In this document: piece by piece, positions 42,554-54,002 of the stretch
Layout of the letters: each line of letters begins with the position of its first letter
Numbering within the stretch: the stretch's first letter is position 1
Origin: Limnomonas spitsbergensis
Taxonomy: Eukaryota; Chlorophyta; Chlorophyceae; Chlamydomonadales
Direction: 5' to 3'
Assembly: GCA_037349105.1 (NCBI GenBank)
Contig: JAYJMM010000111.1
Span: 992,001-1,056,000 of the forward strand
DNA: 64,000 nt
Notes under the pieces: generated by a model
Told to the model about the DNA's origin: nothing
The model's input: the letters and a program-made list of their open reading frames with translations, nothing else
Database searches by the model: none
Made by a program: the position numbers and the translations under genes

Positions 42554-43280
42554 AGGAGTCGGAAGTGTTGCGGCGTTGCACCCTCTGCCCAAGCCCAGCC
42601 AGAGGGAGTGCGTGGAACGCAATGCATGATGGCCGCATATTGGGCGTATTGGCTGACGGAACGACAGCCGGGGGGGGGGGGGGACCGGACGTGAAGGGAA
42701 GATAACAAACGGACCTCCGTTGTCTTACCTCGTATGCTAGATTGGAGAAGAGTGGATGCAGGCGGTGCATAACCTTAGGGTTTAGAGTTTAGGATTTTGC
42801 AGTGCCCCGGCAGCATGCACGCTGTATAGGCCGTGTATAGACAGGCAGAGCGTCAACACTCGGAAACAGAGACTGATGGACTGACTGAATCGGGATCAAT
42901 GCTGCCTTCTTTGGTTTGAATTGTGATTTTATTTTATTTGAAAGTCCAACAGAGCCGCACATTCGAAGCTAGGGAAATACTCGCTTTCCAGTTTAAGCTC
43001 TGAACAAGTAGAACAAACAAAAGGCCGATGACCGCCCTTGGTCTCTCCAATGGCCAACGGCCACAGTGTGATTTAGGGTTGAGAATTTGAAGTCTAAGGT
43101 TAAGCAACATCTCGCACTGTTACTCCCATGTCTGGAGTGCGCCGATGTTTCGATTATATTGTAACCTTCGCGGTGCCCATATGTTCATGATGTTACACCT
43201 CAGGGCCTTTGTGTGAAAGAGAGACTGAGGGCGGCGTAGCGATCAGCAGCGAGACACACGCTACTGCCAACGGTGCTGGG
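42554..43280. other. 3' flank of TFIIB, no gene seen
   Basis: Mixed unique sequence with a G13 run near 42670. No exon or RNA gene could be supported. Confidence 0.4.
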
Positions 43281-43284
43281 CTCA

Positions 43285-43410
43285 GGGACACGGCCAAAAT
43301 GTGGAGGATGCGCTTCATGTGTGTTATCGGTGCCCTTTTGTGAAAGAGAGGCTGAGGGCGAGAGGTTGGGCAGGCCCTCCGAAGGGTGCCACGGACTTTC
43401 AGCAGTTGTA
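43285..43410 (+). pseudogene. Fragment resembling the C-terminal zinc knuckle of a LINE reverse transcriptase
   Basis: Plus-strand frame reads VEDALHVCYRCPFVKERLRA. The pattern V-E-D-x-x-H-x2-C-x2-C-P resembles the zinc-binding tail found after reverse transcriptase domains in plant and algal non-LTR elements. No polymerase domain is visible nearby, so it is at best a short remnant, and chance similarity is possible. Confidence 0.4.
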
Positions 43411-43930
43411 CCAGGGCAGACATCATGGTACCAGGGCAGACATGGTACCAGAGCATCTCACCCATGCCTGCCCTGGTGAATGACGTTTCACCTCTGTAGG
43501 GCTCTGGCTTTTGTTGAGAACGTAGAAGACTTTGTTAAAGGTGCCTTGTTAAAGGTGCCTTTGTTCTTGTTGTTGCGGACTGGTTCTTTCTCTTTCTGCA
43601 CCTCTCTTGCTTTCAGAGGCAGGGATCCTTCGGTCTGCCTTTCTGTTTTCTCAAGGGTGTTTTTTTGCCGTTTGTGCGCCTCTCTGTCTTTCCTCTAGCC
43701 TTTAATTCCTTTACTTTTTCGTCCCGATGATACTGGACATCAGAGAGCCCGCAGGCAAGGTCGGGGGGCTGGTTTTGTGAAAATTGTAGTTGTGCTTTTC
43801 GAAGGAAAGTATGTTCAGGGGCAGGTTTGTCCGACCTTTGTGTTCTTATTGTTTGGTCGGTGAACTTGCCATCCTTTCTTTCCTCTTGTGCCTTCTCCCT
43901 TGCCATTCCTAGCTGTCTTTTTGTTTGTCG

Positions 43931-44016
43931 ACGTGGCCGATCTTCATTTCAGCATGGCCCAGAAGTGTAACGTCATATTAACCTCTGGGCCCTGCTGAGA
44001 TAAAGCTCGGCCACGT
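43931..44016. mobile_element. 86-bp imperfect palindrome of the TGACGTTACA element family
   Basis: ACGTGGCCGA...CAGCATGGCCCAGAAGTG, then TAACGTCAT, is followed directly by its reverse complement (CCTCTGGGCCCTGCTGAG, then AAAGCTCGGCCACGT). Two element ends lie tail to tail with almost no interior. Confidence 0.75.
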
Positions 44017-44159
44017 AAGCAAACATAAAGCCAGCCAGGACGTCAAGGGAGAAGGCACACGAGGAAAGAAAGGAAAGCAAGGTCACCTTCCAAACAACAA
44101 GGACACAAATGTGCCCGTATGTAGTACCTCCCCTGGGAATAACACTGTCCACCTATCAA

Positions 44160-44514
44160 TGACGTTACACCACTGGGCCATGCTGCAAAGCTCGGCCGCG
44201 TCGGCGTCCAACAGCAAGGTTGGAAACTAAAGAGAGAGAGGAAAGAGACCCCCTCAAAAACAAAACAAAAAATCCTAATCCCCAATCCGACTACTGGAAG
44301 CTAAAGACCACTGGGCCATGCTAAAAAAACCCGGCCGCGTGGGCGTCCCACTGTCAGAAAAGGGGGAAAGGGAGAAAAGAAAAACAGGAAATTAACACTG
44401 CCCACCTGTGATCTGTTGTCAGGTTTCCCCCCCCTGCTTCATCCCCTTCGTTTCAGTGCGATTGGGCGACCACACGACTGAGCCTTTTGAGCAGGGCGCT
44501 GAGTTGTAACGTCA
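44160..44514. mobile_element. 355-bp MITE-like element with about 50-bp terminal inverted repeats
   Basis: The left end TGACGTTACACCACTGGGCC, then AAGCTCGGCCGCGTCGG, is mirrored at 44462-44514 (CGACCACACGACTGAGCC, then TGTAACGTCA). The interior is A/G-rich with no ORF. No clear target-site duplication. It appears to be the fullest member of the family also seen at 8.3-8.7, 43.9, 51.2 and 57.6 kb. Confidence 0.7.
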
Positions 44515-44645
44515 TGAATATGTTTATACTTAGGTATTACAAGTTTCATGCATCAAATGTGATGCCCCTGTGAAAACTTCACTTCACACCAGATGCCAGG
44601 ACCGTTTTGCAGGGTACATGTACTGAGCCTTGTGTTAGGACTGCG

Positions 44646-45399
44646 CAAGGTGTGAGATTGGCCGCCCAACCCTAAAACCAAAGAAACCTCTGCCTAAAAC
44701 CCTGAAAAGCGAACACAAAAATCAGCCCGGGGCGCATGTGGCCCTCGTCTTCAGCCGAGATAAGGCGAGCATGAGAGCCTGAATCCTCTACCCAATGATA
44801 TGAACACACGGTTCAAACTTTTAAAACAATTTGCTCACGTAATTGACGCATCAAACACTTTCACACCGAACTTTCAGGCGTTCAATTAAGCACTGTTGTA
44901 AACATTATTAATTTTCTTAGGCGGTATTGAACCTTGCATCAGGAAGCATATTTAATTCGCGCTCATCGAATCCCCATCAGTGTGATCTGGGGTTTTATTG
45001 AACTACATTCCAGTTCGACCCTGACTGCTGTGGGTTCCCAGTGCCCCACTTCAGTCACGTCTGAATTTATTGTATTCTAAGCTACTTTCCGGATTCGCCG
45101 CAACCTGCTATCCTGGCGCGCCTGGGAGGATTAGAAGGCAAGACCATAAGACCCTGATGTGAGTGACATTTAGCGCACTTAGGCTACATTTCAGCTGCGC
45201 TGCCATGGCCTGCTGCCATGACAATGTGTGTCCGCCTGTCAGGTGCTTAGCCATACTTCATGAATTCCACACTTTAATTTGTTTAATGACAGCTGGTGTG
45301 ACAGCTGAAACACATCCACTCATTGCCTTTGTGCACCCGGGCTGTTTTTTGTGTTAGCGTCTCAGGTTTCTAGGGTTGGGCGGCCGGTCTCACACCTTG
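44646..45399. mobile_element. 754-bp element with about 45-bp terminal inverted repeats
   Basis: The left end CAAGGTGTGAGATTGGCCGC, then CCAACCCTAAAACC, is the inverse of the right end GGTTTCTAGGGTTGGGCGG then CCGGTCTCACACCTTG. The interior is AT-richer with no transposase-like ORF. A solo end lies at 12725-12768. The termini contain CCCTAAAAC, close to a telomere repeat. Confidence 0.65.
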
Positions 45400-46047
45400 T
45401 AAAGTCACAGCAAATTGGAAATGTAGGGCCAGGTAGTGCAACAAACAGCATGCAACGGCATCGTAACTGAAACACACCGCAGGCGGTCCGCAGGCGCAAC
45501 TGGAAAAATTTGCTGGGGGGGGGGCAAGGGGCACACGCCCTTACCGTGACATCCAGGCTTCTCCATAAACCCTAGACCATTAAAACGGAATAACATGAGA
45601 CACATGCTGCATAAGCTGCATGCGCAACCTCACGATCCATGCATGAAGGTGTACCAAGAGGCAAGCGCCCCCAATGCACAGGATTCCTCCCACCGAACCA
45701 TGAAAACGGAATCATAGCGGCGATAAACGAAGCGCACAACCTGACAGTAATTTAGGGCGCGCTTCGAGCCAGATACCCTGGGGTTCCCCACCAGACCCTC
45801 AAACCCTCAACCCTAAACCGTCATTCAGGGAGCGCTTCAAGCCAGATACCCGGGGGTCCGCACCAGACCCTCAAACCCTTTAACCTGGATCACAGCCTTC
45901 CCCACGGCTAGGGGAAGTTGCAAGTAAGACCCCCAGACAACTAAATGGGGTCGCCATACAGCTTGGCCCACTGCCGTCCTGGAAGCCGCCCTCCCATATG
46001 TGCAGAAATAAAGAACCGGAACCGGAATGAACATATTTTTTAAGCTG
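45400..46047. repeat. 3' flank of the MORN gene with 76-bp tandem duplication and exon echo
   Basis: GCGCTTCGAGCCAGATACCC (45759) is repeated at 45835, about 76 bp apart. At about 45950-46005 the minus strand reads WEGGFQDGSGPS, an echo of the final MORN exon (WEGDFHNGSGPG). The rest has no supportable features. Confidence 0.6.
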
Positions 46048-49000
46048 TCAGGTCAAGTCGCAAGTCAGTCCTGGCCCGCTGCCGTTATGGAAGTCGCCCT
46101 CCCATCGGTGCCCACTGGAATCGGTGAACATACCGTGGCCGTGCATCTTGTTGTTCACCCAAGCGCCCTGCAAACAGCAAACGTTTAGGGTTTAGGGGTT
46201 AAGGGTTTAGGTTCTTAGGGTTTGTTGTCCACCCAAGCGCCCTGCAAACGGCACGTAGTCTCCGACATCAGTTTATGGAGTTGAAGCGGGCTAAATGATT
46301 ACCGGTATAAAATATCACACGTACGCCTGAAATGTCAGTGAACACTTTGTGGCCGTGCATCTTGCTGGGAATCCAAGCGCCCTGCCAACAGGTTTTGGGT
46401 TGAGGGTTGAGGGTTCATTAGACGTTAGGATCTTTCAGTTAGAGGGGATCAATGACCGATGTACAATAAATGACCGATGTACAAAAGGACCCGCTAGTGC
46501 CCATACATTTTTGATGGTTGCAGGGCGTGCCAGCGTGGGCGGCTTCAGGTTTGATGGTTCAGGTCTTAGGGTTTGGGAGGGTGGTCAGGTTGAACAGTGA
46601 CCAAACGGGGTTTTGGTGTGCCGATTGCATGCGCCGATTGCATGCGGGGGGGGCTTATAATTGGGTTCCTCTAGGAAGTAGTGTGTGGGGTAGCTGTCAG
46701 GGATTGTCTGAGCGATTACGGGCTACGAGTGATCACCAAACAATTAATGCGGCAAAGCCGTAAATTCAGTCGAGCGGCAATGATGTATGACGGCGCCAGC
46801 GGCGTGATCTTCACCAAGAACTTGCTAAATTTCTGATAACCACAATTGATTTCAAATGGCGCTAAAACAACCTGGTAGCTGTCACTGTTTATTTAAGCGT
46901 GCAATATAAAACTGTTGGCACTGGGCAGGCCGCCGAGTGGCCACCACCCTGGTGGTAGAGAACAAGCCTCGATTGGCCTATGGCCAGTAGCCCGAGCAGC
47001 AAAGCTTGATGCAACAGGCCTCCCTGGACGTGATGCAGCTACATTGAAACTTCATTACTCAAGACCGTGAGTAGACAACGGCGGCCGCGTTCCATGCTTG
47101 AGCCAAAATGGCTGTTCAATCCGCGCCCGATGGGCGTATTAATATATTAAATTTATCAATGAAAATGCACAAGTACGGTTGATCAGAAAATACATACCGG
47201 TACTGCACTTATCAGATACCAATTACATGCATGCTGCACATAATAAAATACTTACCGGTACTGTACTATTAAAATACCGATTACACACATATTGCAGATC
47301 ATAAATGCCTACTAATCCTACTATATATAATAAAGAGCAGCGTCGTCCGTACCTCGTAGCTCCTGCCATCCGGCCATGAGTATTTGCCTTGTCCGTTGTA
47401 CAGCCCGTCCACCCACTGCCCGTCGTAGCCGGCCCCGCTCGGGTAGCTGAACTTCCCGCTCCCTGTCACGGCATCCTCTGCAAACTCCCCCTCGTACACG
47501 AAACGACCCTCAACGTACTTTCCTACACAAGTGCGTCGTGTTGTGAGTGGGATTGGGAACCTCCTGACGCCCGTCACGGTATCCTTCATGAATTCCTTTG
47601 CATACACAACACAGGCCTCAATGGTGTTTTGTGTGTGGTGTGTGGTGAGTGGTGAGTGGTGAGTGGGAGGAGTGTGAATGTGTGACCGCTGAACTTTTGA
47701 CGCCTGGCAGCCCTCCAAGAGCTTCGCCTCGCATACAAAATGGCCACTGATTAAGTTCCCAGTTTGTATGAAGGGTGTGGTCAGTGGGAGGTATGAACGC
47801 CGTGGGTGTGGCGAGTGGGAGGGGAGTGTGACAGTGTGTGACTGTGAGAAGTGTGAATGGGAATAGTCAATAGTTTCAGCATGTACGAAACGACCCTCGT
47901 TTTTGAGGCGATGCATTGTGGGTGGCGTGTGGTGAGTGGGAGCGATAAATTAATGCGGCGGATATAAAATGGCCCTCATTGCACATTCTTGCACACGTTC
48001 GTGGTGTCGGAGTGAGTGTGGGTGGTCAGTTATTGCAGGTTTGCGGCATATCCCATGTTGCAGACTTCAAGTTATCCTTTGTGGCAGCATATCATACGCA
48101 ACCACCCATACCGGTATCCCAGGATTTGAAAGGGATAGGCAGACGCAGAAAAGTCTGAAATGTTTTAAGGAAGCTGGTGCAAGATAGCAAATAAATAAAT
48201 TGAAAGGGGCTAACTCAGGGGTTCAGTTTTGTGACGCTTTAGCCCCCTTTCAGGTTCTTCTTCAGTGTGATATCATAGCTATAAGTGTGACATCATTCCT
48301 GTCAGTGTGACCTGTGCGCACCCTTGCCATGCCGCACGCGCTTGGGGGGTTCCACCGGAGGAGGTGGCGGGTCGTTTGGCGAGGGTTTCTTAGTTGACTT
48401 CTTGTTTTCCTCGGCCGGAACGACTGGCTCCAGGTTAAGGAACTGCATCAGGAGGCAAACAGAGGGCGTCAGGGTTTACGATTTACCACATCAGGGGAAG
48501 GCAGAAGGTTTCAGGGTTTTAGGATTAAGGAACTCCATCACCAGGAGGCAGGCATGGCAAAACAAACAGGATAGTGTGGTGGGGAAGCAGATGTTTCAGA
48601 CATACACAAGGGTGTATGGTTATCACCGTTGACTATAGGGAGCCTCAGCTACGTTTCAGCTACATCAAGGCCTGCCGCCTGGGTAGGCCTCGTGCTGCAG
48701 GCCCTGCTGCCTGTGCCACCGCCCACCGCCCATTAGCCAGTCAAGGTTTCGTCCCCATCTGCCCACTGGTAGCTGCCCAGTGGCCTGTTTAAGGTGGTCT
48801 GGTGTACCCTAAATGAAGCAAGGATTCCCGTCCTTCACCCATGCCATCACACTTATTTTGTTCAAAGCGCGCACCAGACCACCCTTGGCGCAACAGGCCA
48901 CCCTAATCTAGGCGGGCAGCCGGGCGGCCACCACCAAGACATCGCGGACCAAATGCGTCTGCCTGTCTGGCCTATAGGCCGTGACCCAAGCAACTGGGCA

Positions 49001-50302
49001 TGCTGCGCCAGGGCCCCTTGGCCGTAGGCAGGGGTGTAGCTGAATTGTAGCTAAAGTGTAGCTAAGATAGCAAAGAAGGCTGACCCTGCCAAGTGCTTGA
49101 AGCGCAGCAATCGAGGGCCATCCGGTTCAAAATGCGGCCGGCCTTCGCCTGTGACCCTAGCAGCTGGGCATGCTGCACCGGAGCCCCTGGGCCGTTGGCA
49201 GGGGTGAAGCTAAGTTGTAGCTTTAGTACACTTAAAATGAGACAGGAGGCTGACCCTTCCAGTGCTTGAAGCGCGACAATGGAGGGCCATCAGTGCTTGA
49301 GAATCCCAGACAGCCCTCAAATACAACAGCAGGCATGGGGGCACTGTCCCATGCTTTGGCCAGAAGCGGGAAGCTTCCCCATGCCATGCAAATGGGCATA
49401 TTCAGTTGTTCATACGAAATCAAGCCCATGTACATTGCCTCTCAATAGCCGGGTGGTGCTGTACGCGGGGCAAGACCGCAAGAGGCCCCTGTACCAATGC
49501 ATTTAATCTTTCTCCATGCAGCCCTTTTTTCTCCATGCAGCCCAGGCACATAGTCTTTTCCTATGCAACTCATGCGCCTAGTCTTTCTCCATGCACCCCA
49601 TGCACACAGTTTTTCTCCATGCACCCCATGCACAAAGTCTTACTCCATGCCCAGACCTCTTGCAATGCCCCCAAGGCTTGATGTCTCACCCACTGAATCT
49701 GTATCTATTGTAGGACTTGTCGTCAGCCTCAAAACCAGAGTTTGTATCATTGTGCGCCAAACCGCCGTTTTGTTGCCAGGAGGCCTCCACTGTGGGCAAG
49801 GTGGGACCAAGCCTTGACCAGCCTACGGCCGGTGGCCTAAGCAGCAGGGCTTGCTGCACTCGGCCCCCCCGGCCAATGGCCGTGATAAAGCTGATTTAGC
49901 TGAAGCATGCTAGAATAAACAGCGTTCCATTCTCATTTATCCTTACCCTCTTGTTCAACGTCTCATCTCCAGACCTCTCCTGCCACTCTTTAAGCAACGT
50001 CAATCATGCCAAATGACTAAATGAGGTTCCCCTGCCCTGGCCTTGCATCTACCTGCCATTCCCCCTCTTAGGTGAACATCTTGTAGTGCAAGAATTCCTC
50101 CATGCATGGCCTCAAACTTACCTTCCATTCCCCTTCGTACGTGGATCCGTTGGGGTAAAAGAACTTCCCAGCTCCGCTAGCTGCCGGAGGTGGCTGTGAA
50201 AGATACTTTGGTGTTATTATTTACACCTTCAACAACAGGATTCAAGACAACATGTTGTACGAAGCTATTGGTGGAGCCTACCTCTACCACGGCCGCTGCC
50301 AT
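46048..50302 (-). CDS. Small MORN-repeat protein, 5 exons, 167 residues
   Basis: MORN repeats are short beta-hairpin units. In algae and animals such proteins occur in flagellar axonemes, in plasma-membrane-linked scaffolds and fused to PIP kinases. Exons: 50282-50302 (ATG at 50302), 50122-50193, 48322-48442, 47353-47522, 46048-46167 (stop at 46048). All joins keep phase with GT-AG borders. Motifs in order: YPNGSTYEGEW (about 20-30), a Lys/Pro-rich linker (KKSTKKPSPNDPPPPP), RHGKGKYVEGRFVYEGEF, YPSGAGYDGQW, YSWPDGRSYEGAW and MHGHGMFTDSSGHRWEGDF. The repeat is broken across exon borders (SYE|GAW), and the splice assembly restores it, which supports the model. No membrane segment or catalytic domain is visible. 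A flagellar role is possible but not shown. Introns carry echoes of exons 2-5 and several copies of a GTAGCTGAA-type interspersed repeat. Confidence 0.85.
46205..46395 (-). repeat. Echoes of the last MORN exon 5' end with acceptor
   Basis: At 46337-46388 the minus strand reads GGCGCTTGGATTCCCAGC after CTGTTGGCAG and codes AWIPSKMHGHKVFTD, against AWVNNKMHGHGMFTD in the working exon. A shorter copy (ACCCAAGCGCCCTGCAAAC on plus) lies at 46227-46245. Confidence 0.85.
47560..47985 (-). repeat. Four decayed echoes of the 5' part of MORN exon 4
   Basis: The exon 4 core (plus TACACGAAACGACCCTCAAC, coding GRFVYE) recurs at about 47600 (CATACACAACACAGGCCTC), 47730 (CATACAAAATGGCCACTG), 47882 (GTACGAAACGACCCTCGTT) and 47963 (GATATAAAATGGCCCTCATT). 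Each is followed by GTGTGGTGAGTGGGAG-like intron. Confidence 0.75.
48510..48560 (-). repeat. Echo of MORN exon 3 5' border
   Basis: GGATTAAGGAACTCCATCACC then AGGAGGCA (plus) repeats the acceptor region GGTTAAGGAACTGCATCAGG at 48433-48452. Confidence 0.65.
48640..49245. repeat. Interspersed repeat family with GTAGCTGAAGTGTAGCT tail, tandem copies in a MORN intron
   Basis: Two clear copies (about 48940-49070 and 49110-49245) share GACCC(A/T)AGCA(A/G)CTGGGCATGC, then GGCCCCTTGGCCGTAGGCAG and a tail of GTAGCT words. Related copies lie at about 46960-47060, 49785-49910, 58440-58560 and 59410-59550, and TCAGCTACAGG tails occur near 18040-18085. Origin is unknown; a SINE-like element is possible. 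Confidence 0.6.
49495..49680. repeat. About 30-bp TTTCTCCATGCAGCCC repeat in MORN intron 2
   Basis: Units with CTTTCTCCATGCA(C/G)CCC, then ATGCACA(C/T)AGT, five to six copies. Confidence 0.75.
50030..50100 (-). repeat. Echo of MORN exon 2 end and donor
   Basis: CTACCTGCCATTCCCCCTC on plus at 50051-50069 copies the working border TTACCTTCCATTCCCCTTCG at 50119-50138. Confidence 0.7.
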
Positions 50303-52080
50303 GACAGGGGATTGATTTCGTGCTGCAATCGTGTTTACAAGCTCACGGCCGATGGAACGGTTTTGGGAAGGTGTATAGGTGTTGCAGTGGGGGTGTCACG
50401 CGGTCGCTGCAGTGATATGTTGATTACAATCAAGTGTCGTATAATATTTGTTTTTGATGCACAACCTTCGAAACCAGAAGGTTCTCTGTTCGAAACAGCC
50501 GATGTTTCTTTGCCCGATGCACTCATTATTTGATGTATGTACTGCCGAACACCCAATCCCTACCATGACATTCCCCCTGAGTAGCATGCTTGGATGCCTG
50601 GGTTAATACAAATGCACAGTTGAACGGAAATTGGGAGCACTTGGAGGTAGCACACGATCGCTGAACCCTTTCAATGCTACGTTTGCTTGGACTTTGCAAA
50701 GTGCACGCCCTGGCGTCATATTACAGCAGGTAACCTTATCGCTAAAGGACGTCTTCAGACGCTTGAGCAATCGGTTGTTTCAGACGCCTATTGCTGGGGG
50801 CCTTTCATCTGGTGTTGATGAAGGACCGTTTATCGTGGACCAGGGCGATCGACATTCTGTAACATAATGAGGTACATTAATGCATGCACGATATTTATCC
50901 CAGAAAATGAACACCATCATGGAGTGCCGCATTCAAGCATGAAGGATGGGGGCATGGAGTGCAATATCGAATATTCAAGCATGAAATGGGCATCGCGGTG
51001 TTCAAGACAAACGTTCCCATCGAGGAATAGGCGGACTTGCTGGTGGAATACGATATCTAGACCATGATTCCCTCTTTGGGGCGTCCCACGCACATGCCAT
51101 GCATCATGCATGGCATGTGGAGGTTCGGACACGCACGCATCATGCATCGGCTTTGATTTGCATGGAAGAGTCAATAACGTTACACCTCTGGGCCCGCTCA
51201 CAGCTCGGCCGCGTGGGCGCCCAACTGTTCAGAGGGGAGAAAAGAAGACACGAAAAGGAATAGGGGGGAAAGGGAAAAAAGGAGAGGCCGGGAAGGCAGT
51301 GAAGAGTGTGCCCATTTGACATGTTTTTTCCCCTTCGTCTGGATTCGCGTTCAAACGTCATAATAAGTCAATAGACTTTTTGGGGGCTGTAAATATCAAA
51401 GTTGTCCAACGTGTAGGCGTGTAGCCATGAGCCCATACCCATGGGCGGGACATTATATCCAGCTGAGTGCCAGGACATGAGGGCAAAGCAATGGCAGCAA
51501 GCAAAAGCGAGAGTGTAGGAGAAACAACGAGCAATACGGCTTGTAAGTAAGGACCATGCAAGGGTACGAGGAAGGGCCAAGCCAAGACGAATAGCAAGAA
51601 CATGACCAGGATCGATACCAAGGCGATAAGCGTAGCCCAGAGGCAAAGGCACGACCAAGAGAGGTACCAAGAGGACCAACATGGACAGTGAGACACTGAG
51701 ACTAGGAGCCAAGGCATAACCCAGGGCGGTACTCAAACGAATGAGGAAATGAGTTCCAAGAGGCCAGGGCAGGGCCGCGATAAGCACCAAGATGACCAGT
51801 GAAACCAAGGAAGAGGCCCTGGTCGGGACTAGCACCAAGAGGACCGCCACAACAACTGCAATCCTGCCACAATGAAGGTGGGCAAGGGTACGACATAGAT
51901 AAGTGCCAAGCTGGCCAGCCAGACCGATGCAAGCAACGAGCTGACAGGGTGCCGAATTGGAGGCCAGTCCAAGACCATGCTCGATCATGCTTAAGGGGAC
52001 CAAGGGAACATGCTTCAAAAAAACAAGACGCCAGAGAAGGCGCGAGGGGTGAAGGGTAGCTCCCCTCCCTCCACCCGGCA
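50303..52080. other. Intergenic sequence with one element copy, no supportable gene
   Basis: A copy of the TGACGTTACA element lies at about 51172-51300 (TAACGTTACACCTCTGGGCC, then CTCGGCCGCGTGGGCGCCC). At 51360-52060 a 238-codon minus-strand frame comes from decayed purine-rich repeats (ACCAAGAGG, CCAAGGC words). Its Leu/Val-rich product has no domain, so I do not call it a gene. Confidence 0.4.
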
Positions 52081-52084
52081 GCAC

Positions 52085-52565
52085 TCTTACCCCCCTCCCT
52101 CCTCTCCCATCCTGCCCACTTCCGCCCTCTTCCTTAGCTTGCCTCCCCCCCCCCTCCTCCCTCCCCCTTTCCTTGTCTCCCTCCCCCCTCCTCCCTCTCC
52201 CCTATCCCTCCGCCCTTTCCTTGCCTCCCTCCCCCCTCCTCCCTGCCCCCTATCCCTCCCCCTTTCCTTGCCTCCCTCCCCCCTCCTCCCTGTCCCCTAT
52301 GACCCTATCCCTCCCCCTTTCCTTGCCTCCCTCCCCCCTCCTCCCTGCCCCCTATCCCTCCCCCTTTCCTTGCCTCCCTCCCCCCTCCTCCCTCCCCCAT
52401 ATCCCTCCCCCTTTCCTTGCCTCCCTCCCCCCTCCTCCCTATCCCTCCCCCTTTCCTTGCCTCCCTCCCCCCTCCCCCCTATCCCTCCACCCTTTCCTTG
52501 CCTCCCTCCCCCCTCCCCCCTATCCCTCCACCCTTTCCTTGCCTCGCCCCCTCCTCCTTCCTTGT
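52085..52565. repeat. C/T-rich tandem repeat, about 45-bp unit
   Basis: Units CCCTTTCCTTGCCTCCCTCC, then CCCCTCCTCCCTG and CCCCTATCCCTCC, about ten copies. Open frames on both strands are chance. Confidence 0.9.
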
Positions 52566-53353
52566 AAGTTCCCTGCAACACTCTCACCTACCGCCATGCT
52601 CATGGAGGAGGCATGAGGCTGATTCCTGGTCAGTGGTGACAGCCAGTGTAATGAGTGTGAGTGGAAAGGGGTGGAGGCGCATGCAAGAGTGTTGGAAGAG
52701 ATCCACGGTGAGCCTGATCCAAAGCGGCCGGCAATGTGTAGCAGGTATGAGGTGTTCCGCCTCGATATTCATGCATTGGATGGCTGCATTGAGTCAGCTT
52801 TGGTACCCAATGCCCATAGAGGAGCATGCCCAGCAGGGTACCTGCTTCATATGTATGTCATGAAACAGCGGGCTTGGGCTACATCCCGAGCGAGGAGCGA
52901 GATAAGCCGCCTATGCCACCGTCCTTCGGCTTCCTGGCATGGAGGTGGGAGGCTTAACCTGGCATACACTGGTGGGAAGGGAGGCTGGGTACACCTGGAA
53001 TAGGATATGGCTGTACGGTATAGGGAGCGGCCCTTCGTTTAATCAGGCCGAAGGTCCAGTGGTGGAGCTTGCAGACAGGTGCTGCGGGGAGGGTGCTATG
53101 GTCAGCAAAAACAACATGTGATTTATTCCATACTCAAGGCCTGCCATGGCTTGGCCGAACGTGGAGAGGGGGGTTTAGAGAGAAGAGATGCAGGACGCCC
53201 GCGCCGACTCCAGTAGCGCTTCCCATGCTATGTGGTATTTGGACTCAGAAGCGTCCAAGCTTAGTGCAATGGCCAATGGCGTGGAGGCCGAGACGACTCG
53301 GAAGCCTTCCAACACGTGTGGCAGCGTCAGCATGAATTGCAGTTGTGTACCAG
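52566..53353. other. Intergenic sequence, nothing supportable
   Basis: A plus-strand frame at 52671-53003 (110 codons) shows no recognisable motif. There is no RNA gene and no clear promoter. Confidence 0.35.
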
Positions 53354-54002
53354 GGGCCCGTTCACATTGGGGGTGATCCGAGCCAAAAGTGGGCGCCGTA
53401 CAGAATTCTGAGATGATCCTAACTAGATCCACACTAGAGGCGCGAGTTGGGCGCGAGTTGGGCGACAGTTAGTCGTTGTACTTTGTGTACATCTAGGATC
53501 ATTTCAGAAACGACCTCCCGAGGTAGTGTTGAGAACCTCCCGAGGTAGTGTTGAGAAATGAGCCAAATGATCCTGCCACGCTGGCTGCCACGCTGGCTCG
53601 GTTCAGGGCTTACGCAAACTCAAACTAGGTCGATTACGTGCATTCTTGTCTCATTCGTTTACATGGTTGTTATCTTTTAACGATTGTGATTAAACAAAAT
53701 GTTTGATCGAGGTGGAACCATGCTGGACATTGTGAAAATGGAAAGTCTCGGTCAGTACGAGCTCTGGAACAAGCTCGAAATCCCTGAGCGATTTCTCTTG
53801 CGTCCACAGCAGCATTGACAAGCGCGCCACGACGATCGTGTTGTGCTCGTAACAGAAGTTGGCTGTGAACTCGTCTGTGGCTGGCGGATTCCTGCAAGTA
53901 GCTGAAACTGGCGAGAAAGTGGGCAAAAACGATCCTACCTAGTTCCACACTTGGGCCGCAAATGATCCCAACGACTGGATCGGAGCCAATGTGAACGGGC
54001 CC
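53354..54002. mobile_element. 649-bp DNA-transposon-like element with GGGCCCGTTCACATTGG ends
   Basis: The left end GGGCCCGTTCACATTGG is the exact inverse of the right end CCAATGTGAACGGGCCC, and both are flanked by CAG, a possible 3-bp target-site duplication. Subterminal GATCC(G)AGCC and GATCCTA-CTAG-TCCACACT words recur near both ends. The interior has only short ORFs, so it is non-autonomous. Ends of this kind occur in PIF/Harbinger-like families, but that assignment is tentative. It lies about 150 bp upstream of the HIR3-like start codon. Confidence 0.7.

Noticed and set aside
51368..52084. 238-codon minus-strand hydrophobic ORF that could pass for a membrane protein
   Set aside because: Sequence is a decayed purine-rich repeat (CCAAG words). 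There is no domain and no splice or promoter support, and Leu/Val richness follows from composition.
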